A stretch of 64,000 nt of DNA from Diphasiastrum complanatum (Eukaryota; Streptophyta; Lycopodiopsida; Lycopodiales; Lycopodiaceae): assembly GCA_029204225.1 (NCBI GenBank), contig CM055109.1, positions 3,238,147 through 3,302,146 on the forward strand, read 5' to 3'. Within the stretch, counting starts at the first letter, position 1. Each line of letters opens with the position of its first letter. Position numbers and translations under genes: made by a program. The notes below the pieces were generated by a model that did no database searches, was not told the DNA's origin, and saw only the letters and a list, made by a program, of their open reading frames with translations. Below, piece by piece: positions 1 to 12,837 of this stretch.

Positions 1-1
1 T

Positions 2-424
2 CAAACACCTTTTCAACTAGTATATGGTCAGGATGTTGTAATGTAAGTAGAGTTTCAAGTTCCTTCATTAATGATTGCTACAACACAATGTCTTAATGAG
101 TTCAAATCTGTGCAACTACACCACGAAGCTCTACATAAACTCTATGAAACACACTGACTAGCTGTGCATGCCCTGGTAGTTGAAAAGAAAAGATGCAAAG
201 CATGGCACGATCGTAGGTTACAAAAGAAGGATCTTCGTTCCAGAGATCTGGTCCTGATGTATAACACCAAGGCGATCAAGAAAAAATTAAAATTCACAGG
301 CGAAGGTCCTTATCGGATCAAGGAAATTCTTAATCATGGAGCCGTGAATCTAGAAAAGCTAGATGGGACACCATTCAATACACCCATCAACGGAAGCCGG
401 TTGCACAAATACTGGCCACCATAG
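2..424 (+). pseudogene. Ty3/gypsy integrase C-terminal remnant
   Basis: One frame from the window edge to the stop at 422-424 reads as the end of a gypsy integrase. It holds a QTPFQLVYG-type motif, a basic helix (around CKAWHDRR), then the chromatin-binding GPY/F-like module seen as GEGPYRIKEI and the usual end NGSRLHKYW. In-frame stops at 44-46 (TAA) and 155-157 (TGA) show it is dead. In living elements this domain inserts element cDNA into the chromosome. The rest of the polyprotein would lie to the left of the window. Family assignment is firm; lineage is not. Confidence 0.88.
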
Positions 425-1601
425 TGAGATAGATCCAGATTGGTGGTGGCACGTTATGAAAAGCTATTCTGATAGACCATCACCACTAGATCTAGGAAGA
501 TCAAGCCAAATCAAGCTAGATCCATCAAGATTCGGCCGGATCTGGCAAGATCGGAAAAATCCAGTAGGATCCAAGGGGATCCAGATCCAGAAGGGATCAA
601 GAAGGAAGCAGGTCATCAGATTATGCCAATAAGTCCACTAAATTTGCAGATCAGAGACCTCGATCTCAATAACTATGGCAAATTAAGACAAAATTTACCA
701 AAAACTGATGGATCTGTTATCAGATGTCCCTAAGAACTTCCATAGCATTACCAACAGTCAGATCAAGCATGGATGAATCTGATTACCAGTTTGCAAAAGT
801 TAAAAATTAGAGAATCTCAAGATCTCGTCCAAAAATACTCTAAAAGAGCACTTTTTTCATGATTTTTGAAGATCCCTAAGGAGATAGCTCTTGAAACTTG
901 GACAATCACTAGATTTGACTTAGATGCATTCATAAAAATCTCTGCAAGAGTTTCTAATGGAGGAATCCTCATTTTTTAGTGTGTGCGAGGGTTCCTAGAA
1001 GTTGAATCGTCAGAACCCTCGCAGAGCATCAAGATCATCCTACCAATCCTCACAAGGTGCTTAAATGAAATCAGAGCTGTAAAACTAGCCTACCTACATG
1101 GTCTGATCTTGAAAATCCAATCACAAGAATATGTTGTGCGAGAGATGACTTCCTGCAAGAGTTGAACCCTCGCAAACAGTCTGAACCCTCATAGAACCTT
1201 TGCAGGGCAGTCAAATCACCTTCTAAACTCTCAAAGACTTCCCTAAGGTCTTAGAATTTTTTGAAGAAGGTCTCTGCCAAAATTTGGGTGGAAATGAACA
1301 AGGAAAAGTGGATTCTACCTAATACGCACTCTAAATTCCGTTATATAAGGGCTGAATTCGAGTCATTTCTCACCTTTCTTGGCGAAGCTCTGCTGAAATT
1401 TACACTGAAATTTCCAAGTTCTCAGTTTGTCACCAAAATTCCTACAAGCTATCATCTACTCATACTAAACACAGATCTACATTCTGAACTACAGTTCTCG
1501 CCATCCGACACTCGTTATACACAATTTTTTGTCATTTCCACACCTTTTTACCTTTTCCACCATTTTTCCTACTTTTTTGCCCTTTAACCATCACTTCTAA
1601 C
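425..1601 (+). other. Non-coding stretch, LTR-like with a TATA box
   Basis: No convincing coding sequence. It follows a gypsy integrase end, as a 3' LTR would, and has a good TATA box at 1342-1349 (TATATAAG) about 250 bases before the ATG at 1602. LTR ends and a second copy were not found, so LTR status is an inference from position and promoter only. Confidence 0.35.
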
Positions 1602-2295
1602 ATGGCCTCCTCATCCTCTGAGGACTCTGGCACCAAACAGGTGATCTAGCGTGAAATCCCCTCAGCCACACAGATTTGACCCTTACCCTCTATCGCTCTG
1701 ATTCAACCATGGATTCAGATAGCTGGCCCACTTCTTGAGGCAATGGGGTTTTACCCGACGTTTTTCAATTCTGACATAAACACGGGCCGTGCCCTTCATG
1801 CTTACACCACCTGGGAAGCGCCGAATGCAGAAGGAGGAGGGCCTCAATCTATACATCCAAAGCCTCTCCAAACCGCTGACAGAGGCCTCCACGAAGGTGC
1901 GGGAGCTTCAATCCAAAGCATCCCAATGGCTTGCTCCCCTCCAAGCGCAACTACAAATTTACGAAGTAGAGAATACATGCCTGGGGGCAGAAGTCAAAGC
2001 CCTACAAAGTGAAAAGCTCGTTTGGTTACCTCAATCTGCACCAGACTCAAGGTCGCTATCTAAATCAAAGATGAATCTCTTTCGACATTAGGTGCAGGTC
2101 TATAGCCAAACATTAAACAGCTACCAAACAGAGTTTGATAAATATCAGACAAGTGCATCTCACGAGCTCGGCCAGGTCAAACAAGCCCTCAAGGCTTGCC
2201 AACAGTACATAGACAAGAAGGCCCAGCCCGCTCCCATGGTGATTCCACTGCCACCCATTTTTTACGCTGCACAACTCCATGAAAGCTATAGGTAG
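1602..2295 (+). pseudogene. Coiled-coil ORF remnant
   Basis: An ATG at 1602 opens a Ser/Glu-rich start (MASSSSEDSG). The frame has two early stops, then a frameshift near 1810 into a frame that runs from about 1789 to 2295 with one TAG at 2089-2091. That part is rich in Q, E, K and L with heptad-like spacing (for example TEASTKVRELQSKASQ and SASHELGQVKQALKACQQY), which suggests a coiled coil of over 100 residues. I do not recognise the family. Its position just after a TATA-bearing LTR-like stretch suggests an extra ORF or gag-like protein of a retroelement. It is not functional as it stands. Confidence 0.45.
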
Positions 2296-4589
2296 CCTAT
2301 CCACGCCCATGATGGTAGATGCCTCTCCATCAATGCCAATGTCCAAAACTGGCCCCTTGACATAATGCTAACCTGTACTTCCAAATGAGCACACCATGAA
2401 GTCCTCGCCATCGGTGTCCCCTCTAGTAGATCGCTAGCAAAATACTCACCACAATGTTTGCCCTTTGACCACATCTCGTGCGATCTCCATCAGCTCTCCG
2501 ACCTAGAGCTGGCTCCCAAAGCTTCACGCTTTGCCCATTTGCATTTGCAGTGTTCTGATTCCATCATGAATCCCACATGTAAGTCTTGTCCATGCCAATG
2601 ACTCAAGCCCAATATGAAATAGGTGTCCCCTGATGATCATCCCATGTCATCCTGCAGTGCTATCCCTACCAGGTATCCCAATGCCATCCCTAATCACAAA
2701 TATCTGAGTATCTACCCTATAGTGCCCACCTGTATTGCCCCAAGCTAGCTCCAAGCTGCTCCTGTGAATGGTTCCAAACCACTCCTTGAGAATACACTGA
2801 GATGTGAACTCCAAATATACCATCAAGTCCCTCACATGACTGTGCATGCCAATATCCCTTCAAGTGAACTTGTGAGATCTTCCATGGCCCAAACCAAACG
2901 ATCTGCACTCAGTCATCACTGGAATCTGCATCCCTGATGCAATCATGATATGGCAAATTGACTTGACTTACCTAGAATAGGCAGTTGAAGTGTATCTCCT
3001 CGATGACAAGCCTGATACACTTCTCCACAACTAAAAATGGCCTAATCAAAATTGACTTACCGACTGCAAAACTGCAAAATCATCACACTCACCACTCTCC
3101 AGGAGCATCCAAAGTGTGATTAGTGACCCATTCTTCATCCTCTGTGTGTCCCACACTCAGCTCGTCCAATGCAAGTCTGCTATCTTGTCCAATGGCTTCC
3201 AACTGGCACCACCTTGCACTTCCATCACCTATGACTGCCAAAATGTGTGTACTTCCAAGCTAGCCCATATTTCCCTCCAAATGAGAAATTTCCAAGCTAA
3301 AGATGCGTGTGTCAATGCAGCTATCACCTGACTCGACAATGCCACTGTCGATCATGCCTGTGAGAGCGATATCCCAATATGCCACCTGACATTGGTCGGT
3401 TTTGACCCCAAGAGTTGAACCTGATCACAAGAATTTTTTACCTGTACACAGCATACCATGCCTAACTCTCACCTGTGATTGCTTGCTCTCTCAAAATTGT
3501 CGCCAATGATGAGTAGTCATGCCGACGAACTGCACTTTCATCGCCTAGTTTTCTCCACACAATTTTGCTACCATTCCCCCCCATATATCATTTATTGCTT
3601 CCAAACACCCTGTTACCCTATTAGAAATAAGCAATAAAGATTTTGAAGTGATAATGCCTCATTGTACTGCCCTGTAGCAGGTTTCACCAGCCAAAAATTG
3701 CTCCGAATTTGGCCCTACGGTACCCAAATAGCGAATGTAGCCCATCACTAGGTCACCCGCACTTCGCTCTATGGAATGGTGATGACAACATCCCAAAATG
3801 CATTTCTCCCTGCTCTGTGATGTCGCTCTGTCCACTGGTGTGAGCAGCCAGTTTTAGAAGTCATTTTGGCCCAAGGATGGCCAAAAAAGGTGCCCTCTAG
3901 CCAAAGATAGGCCCAAAACCAATTTGCTTGCAAAAAATACACTGAAACTTCATCCTGAAGTTTTTTAATGAAGAAATGCCCTTTTGGCATGTCGATTCCA
4001 ATCTCCATTTCAATATGAAGATTTTTAATGAGGTTTAAGGCCCAATTGCCCTTCAATCTTTCACAGCCCCTTTACTTGTCATCCAATGGCTAATTCCCAT
4101 CCAATGGTTCGCACTGCTTTTCAAAAGCACAATATCTACCATTGACCTTCATAGAAACTCATCCTACGATCCTAGATGCTTTTGTGTGCTGATCCACGCG
4201 CCTGCAACCACGATTCACTCCGGAACGCTAGGGACCCAACTCTTTTCACCGCGCGCGATTCTTCGCGGGTCTTCCATCTCCTTTCTTCTTCTCTAGCTTT
4301 GCAAAATAGCTATGGCTTTCAAAGCCCTAATAGCCACTCCTTCAGCTCGATCATGCACACAAACCAGGAAATGGCAGTCCACGGCCTCTTACAGGCAGAC
4401 TTGCTGTAGCAAATCACTGAACTGTAGATTTTTACTGTGCCCAAAATAGCCTCCTGTAGTGCAAGATCCTTGGTTTTTTTGTATGAAACCCTACTTGTGC
4501 TATTTCTTGACCTCTAAGAAGAATGTATAATTGCTCCTCTCCTGCTTCTTGGCTATCCTTGACAGTTTACCACAAGCTTGGCCCCTATT
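2290..4589 (-). repeat. Repeat family E, copy 1
   Basis: This segment is the reverse complement of 49340-50915 plus 42640-43478, and of about 9240-10960, with only scattered differences. It has no credible protein: the short ORFs shared between copies (for example 3116-3331 here and 49946-50161 minus) follow from DNA similarity. At about 3930-3960 it carries the uninterrupted version of the site where copia element D sits in copy 3. Probably a non-autonomous retroelement or a long decayed element; class unresolved. Confidence 0.7.
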
Positions 4590-5102
4590 GTAAGATATTG
4601 GGTAGCAATTTATAGTGCCCACTTTTGTGAAGCAGTGTGGAGTCTTATGATCTCACATTATCCAAATTTTGTCATATATTGTAAAAATTTTCAATTTCCA
4701 TATATATAAAATGTGCTATAGTGCCTAAATATATGTAAAGGCCTATTTTGCACTTTGTAAATTCATGTTTTGAATAGAAGTTGCAACGTTCTAAAGAGAC
4801 GCAATAGAAGTTCAGAACTGACATTTGACGGTTCGTAGGCGACATTGAGACTGAAGAACATTCCTATAAGGATAGCACTATGTGTCATTGTACATATGCA
4901 TTTCTACGCAGAGCTGAGTATCAATAGAGAGCGAAGAGCAAGTTCTTATAGCTTGAACATTCTTTCCTTCTGTTATCTCTCACAGAATTACTTCTTATCA
5001 TTTGTGCGAACACACTCTATATGATCTGTGATTGATTGTGATACTGTTCTGTTTGTGTCACACACATTTCTTAAGTTATACTGAATTTCAGTTACTCTAA
5101 CA
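4590..5102. repeat. Candidate LTR at the end of repeat E1
   Basis: The segment begins TGTAAGATATTGGG and ends CTCTAACA, so it is bounded by TG and CA. It has a TATA-rich core near 4696. Its first 200 bases or so reappear inverted at 42640-42841, again abutting repeat E. The ends are guesses from TG/CA and the family match; orientation is undecided because the TATA core is nearly palindromic. Confidence 0.45.
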
Positions 5103-5657
5103 CGGATTTTCAGGCGACACCAGCAAGTAATAATTCTGACTAATGTGCGCAGGGAATTAGCCGAAGCGGTTAAACATGACTTTTAGCAGAAATTCCTTCA
5201 ACTCTGAATGAGCTATGTGTTCAGATAATGGGATTGATTGAGGCTCTGTCTTGTTTTGCTTCTTGTGATAAAAATTAATTCTCTGTGTTTGATTAAGAAG
5301 AACTTTTAGCTAATGTGATTTTGCTTGATGAATCTAATTGCTAGTTGCTGTCAGTTCTGACTGTTTTCTTGATGCCAGAAGAGCTTGAAAGATAAAGTAA
5401 TTCTTACAACTACAGACCTTGACCAAATCGTTTCATCATTGGTGTTCCTGGATGCCAATTTACCCAAATATCTTTGGATAACTAGTTATGTCGCTTTAGT
5501 ATTCATTGTGAACTTTATACACTCTAGTCTGTTTATAATCATACATACATTTACTATGCAAAAGATGAGATTATTCTCTCTCTTGGAGAACGATCAAACC
5601 TTTAATACTACGTAATTTATTGATTTTGTGGAAATCTATAACAACTAGGCCTCCACA
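5103..5657 (+). other. Upstream region of gypsy H, probable LTR remainder
   Basis: No gene is supported. The stretch ends CCTCCACA at 5657, five bases before an Asp-tRNA-type primer site, so its right part is probably the end of the 5' LTR of element H. A short frame around 5385-5530 faintly resembles a copia integrase segment (ANLPKYLW); too weak to call. Confidence 0.35.
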
Positions 5658-5662
5658 TAATT

Positions 5663-5680
5663 TGGCGTCGTTGTTGGAGA
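5663..5680 (+). other. Primer binding site of gypsy element H
   Basis: TGGCGTCGTTGTTGGAGA resembles the Asp-tRNA-type primer site common in plant gypsy elements (TGGCGCCGTTG core), with a few changes. It lies 5 bases after a CA-ending LTR-like stretch and about 65 bases before the gag start. Confidence 0.6.
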
Positions 5681-5745
5681 GATGAATTTCACCTTTTGCA
5701 ATATTTTTAAGTGCAATACATCTACGAATCTTTCTCATGTGATGC

Positions 5746-7182
5746 ATGCCAAGAACATACTCTCAAGAAATTATTGAACAGAAACATTTAGAACGTGCAC
5801 AACGTTTAGAAGCATATAGGAAGTCTAGAGATTTGTATTTGCAGAATTTGCAAAACTCACCAGTTAGAGCAAGATTAACACCTGAAGCGTTTAATGATCT
5901 TTTACACGCTACTACAACATTTGTAGATTCATTTGAGGAAAGATCCATTGAAACACCAAGTTCTACAGATTCATCTGAATCAGATTCGTCTGATTCCACT
6001 TCCGAACCAAGTTCAGACTCTTTGTCCGAGCGAAGTTTAGATTCAGATCCTCCAAGTTCATCTAGTTCACCACCATATGTTAATATGGCTAATCCAGCGC
6101 CACCCACATCTACAAAAATCAGATAGATGCGGATAGTTATATGTCGCAATTTGAATCCATTACCATAGCAAACAAAGAGCAGACGGACGAGGATAAAGTT
6201 AGAATTTTGCCAAGTCTTTTGCGGACGCAGGCTAGGATTTGGTACAATCAATAAGTTCCGAAAACAGTTAATACTTGGAGCGTCTTAAAAGCAACATTTC
6301 TTAAACAGTTTAGGGAGATAGGATATTCCACTAGATTGTTGGCTCGACTTAACTCTGTTGAAAAAAAAAAGCCAAAGGAATCAATTAGAAAATATACTCG
6401 TAGGGCTAAGAATTTAATAGGAAAGTTAGGAGCCCAGTATCCAGTTCCTATGCTAAATGAATGGTTCTTGGGTGGTTTGCCTAAGAAAATGGATTGTTAT
6501 TGTCAACAGGGTTTGATGACTTATTTGAAAGATGTCATTGCCTCTGCCGAGAATTACGAAACCTCTCGAATTTCTCGTAGACGGAGAAATGAAAGAAAAA
6601 TTAGTAAAAAACACAAATTTAAATGAACAGAAGAATCTGAAACATCTATTGAGTCTGAATCAGAATCTGATTCAGTGGATATGAAAGAATCTTCTGAGTA
6701 TTTATCTTATTATTCTTCATTGGAAGAAGAATTTTCTTATAGAAAAACTAAGAATAGGAATTCAAAAAGAAAGAAAAGAATGGAGAAATCCAAAAAGATG
6801 GATCCATTAAGAAAAAGTGTTGAGTTGTTCACAAGAGAAATGAGTGATCTAAAGGTCCAAATATCTGATGTTAAAGCCAAGCGAAAGAAAGCGAAGCCTA
6901 ACGCCAATGTTTGGTGTACCGCATGTGGGAAGGATGGTCATTCTAAGACCAACTGTCCCAGTTTACAAACTAATTATTTAGAAGAAGAACTATTCCTTTG
7001 TGGGGGAGGAACACGAGATTCCACTCCACCAACCAGAGTAAGGTTCGTGCTACAATTGCGGAGCGCCGGATCACTATTTGCCTGATTGCCCTGAGCCCAG
7101 GAGATCAGCAGGATATGTGCCACTCTGCGCTTACTGTAAAGGCGAAGGACATGTCACTACTGAATGTCCTCAGCCACAATAG
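5746..7182 (+). pseudogene. Gypsy H gag with three zinc knuckles
   Basis: Starts at the ATG at 5746 (MPRTYSQEII). A Ser/Asp/Glu-rich stretch follows at about residues 65-115, then after a frame break at about 6120 a retrotransposon gag domain (for example ARLNSVEKKKPKESIRKY, residues from 6336 on). Lys-rich spacers precede three CX2CX4HX4C zinc knuckles: CTACGKDGHSKTNC (near 6920), CYNCGAPDHYLPDC (near 7048, other frame) and CAYCKGEGHVTTEC (near 7130). Stops at about 6252 and 6624 and frameshifts interrupt it. In life it would package element RNA in virus-like particles. Orientation agrees with the primer site upstream. Confidence 0.8.
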
Positions 7183-8260
7183 CCACGGTCTAAACCAAGA
7201 TTTGTAAACTCGCCTAGGGAAGACGACCTTCGGCCATCTAAGACTAACACTAACATGATAGTTCATAGGATAGAAGTAGAGTCTGAATTATTAGATCAAG
7301 ATCTTCAATGGCCAGATTTAGAGGAAAAAGTAAATAAAGTAACTACAAGAAGTAGTAAAGATTCTTTAACTCTTAAAGATAAGAAGAAAACTAAGATGAA
7401 AATCGTGAAAACCGCAAAAAACGCGACAAAAAAAGCGAAGGTCGCAGAACAGCTAGTAAAAATTCTTAGTAATAAAGAATTAAAGCTTGATAAGTCTAAT
7501 GGAAAACATTATGATGTTGATATTAGTTCAGAAGCTAAGAAGCTTTTAGATGAAGAAACTAGAAAAGTTAAAAAAGTGACATTTTCAGATCCAGTTATAA
7601 GTAGCGAGATACCTAGAGATCTATCGCCACTTAGAAACCATTCTTATAATATTGTCGAAGACCTTGTTTCTAGAATGCCCAATATAACTTTTAAACAGTT
7701 ATTAGACAATAACCAATATTATAAAAAAAAATTAAGCAATTTTTGCAAAATAAAAAGAGAAAAAAAGCTAAGTTACCAATAGTCAACATAGGATTAGTTA
7801 ATTATGGTGATGAAGGCCAACCAGAGATTCAAGTAGTAATTAATGGCTGCATCTTAGATAATGTACCCATAGATTCCGGATCTAGTGTAAATATAATGAC
7901 TGAAGAAACATAATATGAATTAGGCATTCATCATAGAATAGCACCCACTTTAAGACATTTAAGGTTAGCCAATGCAACTAGAAGATCACCAATAGGAGAA
8001 CTATCTCAGGTTACAGTTAATATTGGAGACCATAAGTTTCTTATGGATTTTATAATAGTAAAAACTACGAGACAATCGTCATATAGAGTGTTATTAGGAT
8101 GACCATGGCTCTATCAGGCCGATGTTATAACCCACTGGAAGAAAAAGGAGATTACCTTTAGAGACCAGATGGAGACACCGACAGGAAGAAGTCATAAAAG
8201 AATTTCCATATCATGGGAAAAAGATAAGTATGAAGGTGAGACACCTACATCTTCCTCCAA
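7183..8260 (+). pseudogene. Gypsy H spacer and aspartic protease remnant
   Basis: A Lys-rich spacer (open from 7255 to 7782) is followed by an aspartic protease in another frame. The active-site motif is PIDSGSSVNIM near 7866-7898 and the conserved LLG-PWLYQADV follows near 8090-8125, with a stop replacing one residue of it. A further stop lies near 7911. In intact elements this enzyme matures the Gag-Pol polyprotein. No reverse transcriptase or integrase follows; the sequence passes into repeat E at about 8260. Confidence 0.78.
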
Positions 8261-11200
8261 ATTCACAGAGAATCTTGCAGTTCGGTGGTTTTGGGAAAAT
8301 CATCAGTGTTGGCTACGTTATTCACTGTGTGGACAGCAGTTTGGCACAACGGGGCTTGCACGGAGATGCAAAGAGCAGTGATAGAGAGCCATAACAATTT
8401 ACAGAAAACAATTTGGTTGAAAACGGAGGAAATTTGGAAAATTTCTAGTTTTGTGGGGTGTTGACGGATTTCTTGGAAAATCGGCTTGTTTGTAGTCAAT
8501 ACCGCATCAATTGGAGAACTGTAAATTGGATCAGATCATTGGAGGTAGGGCGACCTCAGTGGTATAGGAAGCTGCAAGAAGAACCACTGAAAAATGCCCA
8601 AGAAATCTCTCTTAGTTATTGAGCTAGGGCTTACAGTCTGGAAATTGGTGGATATCTCTCTATAGAAGATGGAATTCGAAGCTATAAGGGCTTACAGTTG
8701 AGCGCCTTGGTGCTGCCAAGGAGTGGCTAAGTGGCCATGGTCAGCCATGATGCATGAGAAGAGCAGTTTACCCTTGAAGCTATGGAGCTTTCTAATATCA
8801 AGGGTTTCAGATCAAAAATCCTGAAATCTCTCTCATTAGGCAATGCTTTTGGAAGCTGTTAATGGATGTTTTGGCAGTGCGACCTAGGCTGCAATAGGCC
8901 GTGGGCGGCAATAGATTAGAGGAGGAGTTGGATCAATCCAAAGAGAGCGTAGAAACCACCATAGCTTGAAAGCTAAGAAGGAAGATAGATGAATAGCCAC
9001 GAGGAGGCTGTTGCGCGCGTGGAGAGGAGCCAGCACATAGTGTGCTAAGGTTGACGCGGCTGAAAGGGATTAGTTTGGAGCGCGAAATCGTGTGTAGCCG
9101 TAGGATTGAACATCTCATAAATCAATGGTTGTTATTCAAAACTCGGGGAGCTATGTAGGCCATTGGATTTGAATTAGCCATTGGATATGGCTGAAGGGGG
9201 CTTTGAAAGGGCCCAATGGAGTTGAAAGGCAAATTGGGCTTTTGTTTCATTAAAAACTTTCAATGTGAAATTCATTGAAGGGACCCGAAGTCCAGAATTT
9301 ACTTCACTTCATTAAAATTCTTCAAAAGGGCTAACTATAGCTAGAAGGAATCTTTTTTGGCCATCCTTGGGCCAAATTAACCCCTGAAACTGGTTGCTCA
9401 GAGCCAGCGGATAGAGCAACGTCATAAACTTGGGAGAAATGCATTTCGGAGTGTTTTTGTCACCATTCTATCAAGCGGAGTGCAGGTGACCTAGTGATGG
9501 ACTACATTCATCATTTGGGTACCGTAGGGCCAAATTTGGGGCAATTTTTGGCTGGTGAAACCTGCTACATGGTGGTACAATGAGGCATTATCACTTCAAA
9601 ATCATTATTACTTACTCCTAACAGGGTAATAGGGTGTTTGGAAGTGGTAAATGTAGTATGGGAGCGAATGGTAGTGGAATTGTGTGGAGAAAGCTAGTTT
9701 TGACTACGGAAGTGTAGTTTGGTGGTGTGACTACTCATCATTGGCGACAATTTTGAGAGGGCAAGCAATCACAGGTGAGAGATAGGCATGGTATGCCGAT
9801 TCCAGGTAAAAAATTCTTGTGATCAGGTTCAACTCTTGGGGTTCGAACCAACTAACATCAAGTGGCATTTTGGAGAATGCTCTCACAGGCATCATCGGCG
9901 ATGGTATTGTCGAGTCAGGTGATAGTTGCATTGACACACGCATTTGTAGCTTGAAAATTTCTCGTTCGGAGAGAAATATGGGCTAGCTTGGAGGTACACA
10001 CGTATTGGTGGTCACAGGTGATGGAAGTGTCAGTTGGTGCCAGTTGAAAGCCATTGGACAAGATACGGACTTGCATTGGATGAGCTGTGTGTGGGACACG
10101 CAGGAGATGAAGAACGGGTCAATAATCACACTTTGGATGCTCTTGGCGAGTGGTGAGTGTGATGATTTTGTGGTTTTGCAGTTGGTAAGTCAATTTTGAT
10201 CAAGTCATTGTAGTTGTAGAGCAGTGTATCAGGATTGTCATCGAGAGATACACTTCAACTGCCTATTCTGGATAAGTCAAGTCAATTTGCCATATCAGTA
10301 TTGCATCAGGGATGCAGATTCCAGTGATAGTAGGGTACATATTGTTTGGTTTGGGCCATGGAAGATCTCACAGGTTCACTTGGAGGGATATTGTCATGTC
10401 ACATCATGTGAGGGACTTGATGGTGGCTTTGGAGTTCAATCTCAGTGTATTCTTAGGGAGTGGTTTGGAACCATTCACAGGAGCAGCTTGGAGCTATCTT
10501 GGAGGAATATAGGTGGGCACTACAGGGTAGATGCTCAGATCTTTGTGATCAGTGATGGCATTGGGATACCTGGTAGGGATAACATTGCAGGATGACATGG
10601 GATGATCATCAGGGGGTAGCTATTTCATATTGGACTTGAGTCATTGGCATGGACATGACTTGCAGGTGGGATTCATGATGGAATCAAGAGGCTGCAAACG
10701 CAAATGGGCAAAGCGTGAAGCTTTGAGAGCCAACTCTAGGTTGGAGAGCTGATGGAGGTCGCACGGGGTGTGATCGGAGGGCAAACACTATGATGGGTGT
10801 TTTGTTAGCGATCTACTATAGGGGACACTGATGGCAAGGACTTCATGGTGTGCTCATTTGGGAGTACAGGATGGCATTACAGTAGGGGGCCAGTCATTGG
10901 ACATTGGCATCGATGGGGAGACATCTACCATCACAGGCGTGGATAAGCTACCTATAGCTTTCATGCATTTGGCTGTATTTGTAGGAGTATAAGCTTGGCA
11001 CAGGTGTTGGAAGATTCTCAGGTGGTGAGATCATGGATAAGCCTAGAGGGAGTCACTCAGAGCCATATACCTCAATATGATTAGGGAGATAGTAGTCTCC
11101 GGATCCCATGAGCGGCGACTCAGGGATATGCTTGCGTTGGCATGGTGTCAGGTGGCACATAGCTAGGGAGAGCGAGCAGATGCTAGGAGCCAGTGGAGCA

Positions 11201-12837
11201 GGTGATGCTTTAGAGTTTGGCTTGTCTAGCAAGATGGTGACTAGGATCGGAGACATCAGATGAGCATAGTATGTGGATGATGAGTCCATTGGGGTGGCAC
11301 TTAGGGAGATGCTATAGTTGCTCAGGTATGACATGTCATTTGATGTATGGACGATGTTTTTCAGCTGGTGCATCATGTGTGGTGACCTAGGGATGGGTCA
11401 TGCCTACTTGGAGGTAGGTGGCATGGAGTGCATTACGGGGGGATGTGGATCCAGCATGCCCATGGTTATGAGCCAGCAGGGATGGAGATGGTTGCTCAGG
11501 GAGTGACCGCTGATACTTTGGTGAGTGATCATGTGAGCTGCATGATTATATGCATGGTAGTCTCCAGGTTGGTGTCACATGTTATTTCTATCCATCATCT
11601 ATTTGGTAAGTAGGATGCAGCTTTTGGTTAGATCCAATTGGAGTCTAGTTGCACTATAGGTGGACAAATTCTTGGGGAGCTATCAGCAGGTAATGGATAC
11701 TTGGTGATCATATGGCACAGGGTACAGGGTTCTGGAGCTACCCTACCTGATATGCTATGGATCATGGGTGAGTTAATCATCACGATAGTGGATCTAGTTT
11801 GTATTTGCTTTGGTTTGGATTGATATGATGGATGTGCTGGTGAGATAGGCTCCTTGGTGGGAGGCCTATGTACTGGTCAAATCAGAGTTGGCAACGTCAA
11901 GCATGGAAAGTTGAATCTACATGGGATGTAGGACAGGCAGATCATCATCAGTATCTCTGGGAGGTGGGCGAGCTACTCAGGTATATCCTATGGTGAGGTT
12001 TGTGTACATTCATTCATTGAGTCCTTGGTAGACTCTTGTGCTTGGAGCATGGGGAATGGATGGGGATCAGCTTTCAGGACTTATTGGACAGTTGGATATG
12101 CTTGGACGTGAGAGCATCTTGGTACAAGTGCAGGCCATGGTTGAGGACCTGATTTGGTGACCAGTGGTGTAGCAACGGATCTACAGGTGGCATAGGTGTT
12201 GGTACGACAGGATACCACTTATGGGCAGGCCTTGGTCATGTATTTGACACTTTATCATTCATGTTGGTTTGCATGAGTGAGTGTGGGCTTGCATGTTGCC
12301 TTGTCATGGGAGTTTAGATCTGAGTCGAAGTCATATGTGGTTGTGCATTTGCTACAGTAAAACAAGGTAGTCATTTTATGCTCATTGACTTGTCATTGTC
12401 TACTAGCTGTTTATTTGGTGAGGGTGCAATCTTATGGTGGCAGTAAGATTTCCTCAGGTTGAGCCTCAGTCACTCATGTATGTCAGTTTTATAGGTCTGT
12501 GCTTGTAAGTGTCTAATAGGATGTCAGCCTGGTTAGATGGAGGATGTAAGTCTCATGGTGGCAGTGGGATTTCCTCAGTTTGAGCCTTGTTGGTCATGTG
12601 GTCCACTTGTGGTCAAGTTGGATTGGGGACGAGTTAGTTGGTCGAGAGTGTGGTAAACTCTCTATATGAGCATTGTGTTTACATGATACTTTGTGAGTCA
12701 AACCTGGTGGTTTGTTGGTGTGCTTGAGTGTGAGTCAAGTACATAGTAGCTGTGATATGCATAACATCTTTTGGACACTCCAGACACTGCTGCAATATAT
12801 TGTTTTTCACTCTTATAACATTTGAGCTTAAGGGAGA
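8260..12837 (+). repeat. Repeat family E, copy 2
   Basis: From about 9240 to 10960 this matches 49340-50910 on the same strand and 2290-4100 inverted. The flanks (8260-9240 and 10960-12837) are G-rich, stop-rich in all frames and not recognised, but part of 11310-11410 returns inverted at 42180-42300. No coding region is supported. It ends in a purine tract (AAGGGAGAGAG) just before an LTR-like sequence at 12838. Confidence 0.65.

Noticed and set aside
5385-5615. Possible copia integrase scrap
   Set aside because: Only a weak ANLPKYLW resemblance; no other integrase motif nearby.
10224-10595. 123-codon ORF in repeat E2
   Set aside because: Shared with other E copies only through DNA identity, with frame breaks in them (compare 50321-50564); no family motif.
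11053-11376. Minus ORF of 108 codons in E2
   Set aside because: No homologous frame kept in the related fragment at 42180-42300; composition unremarkable.
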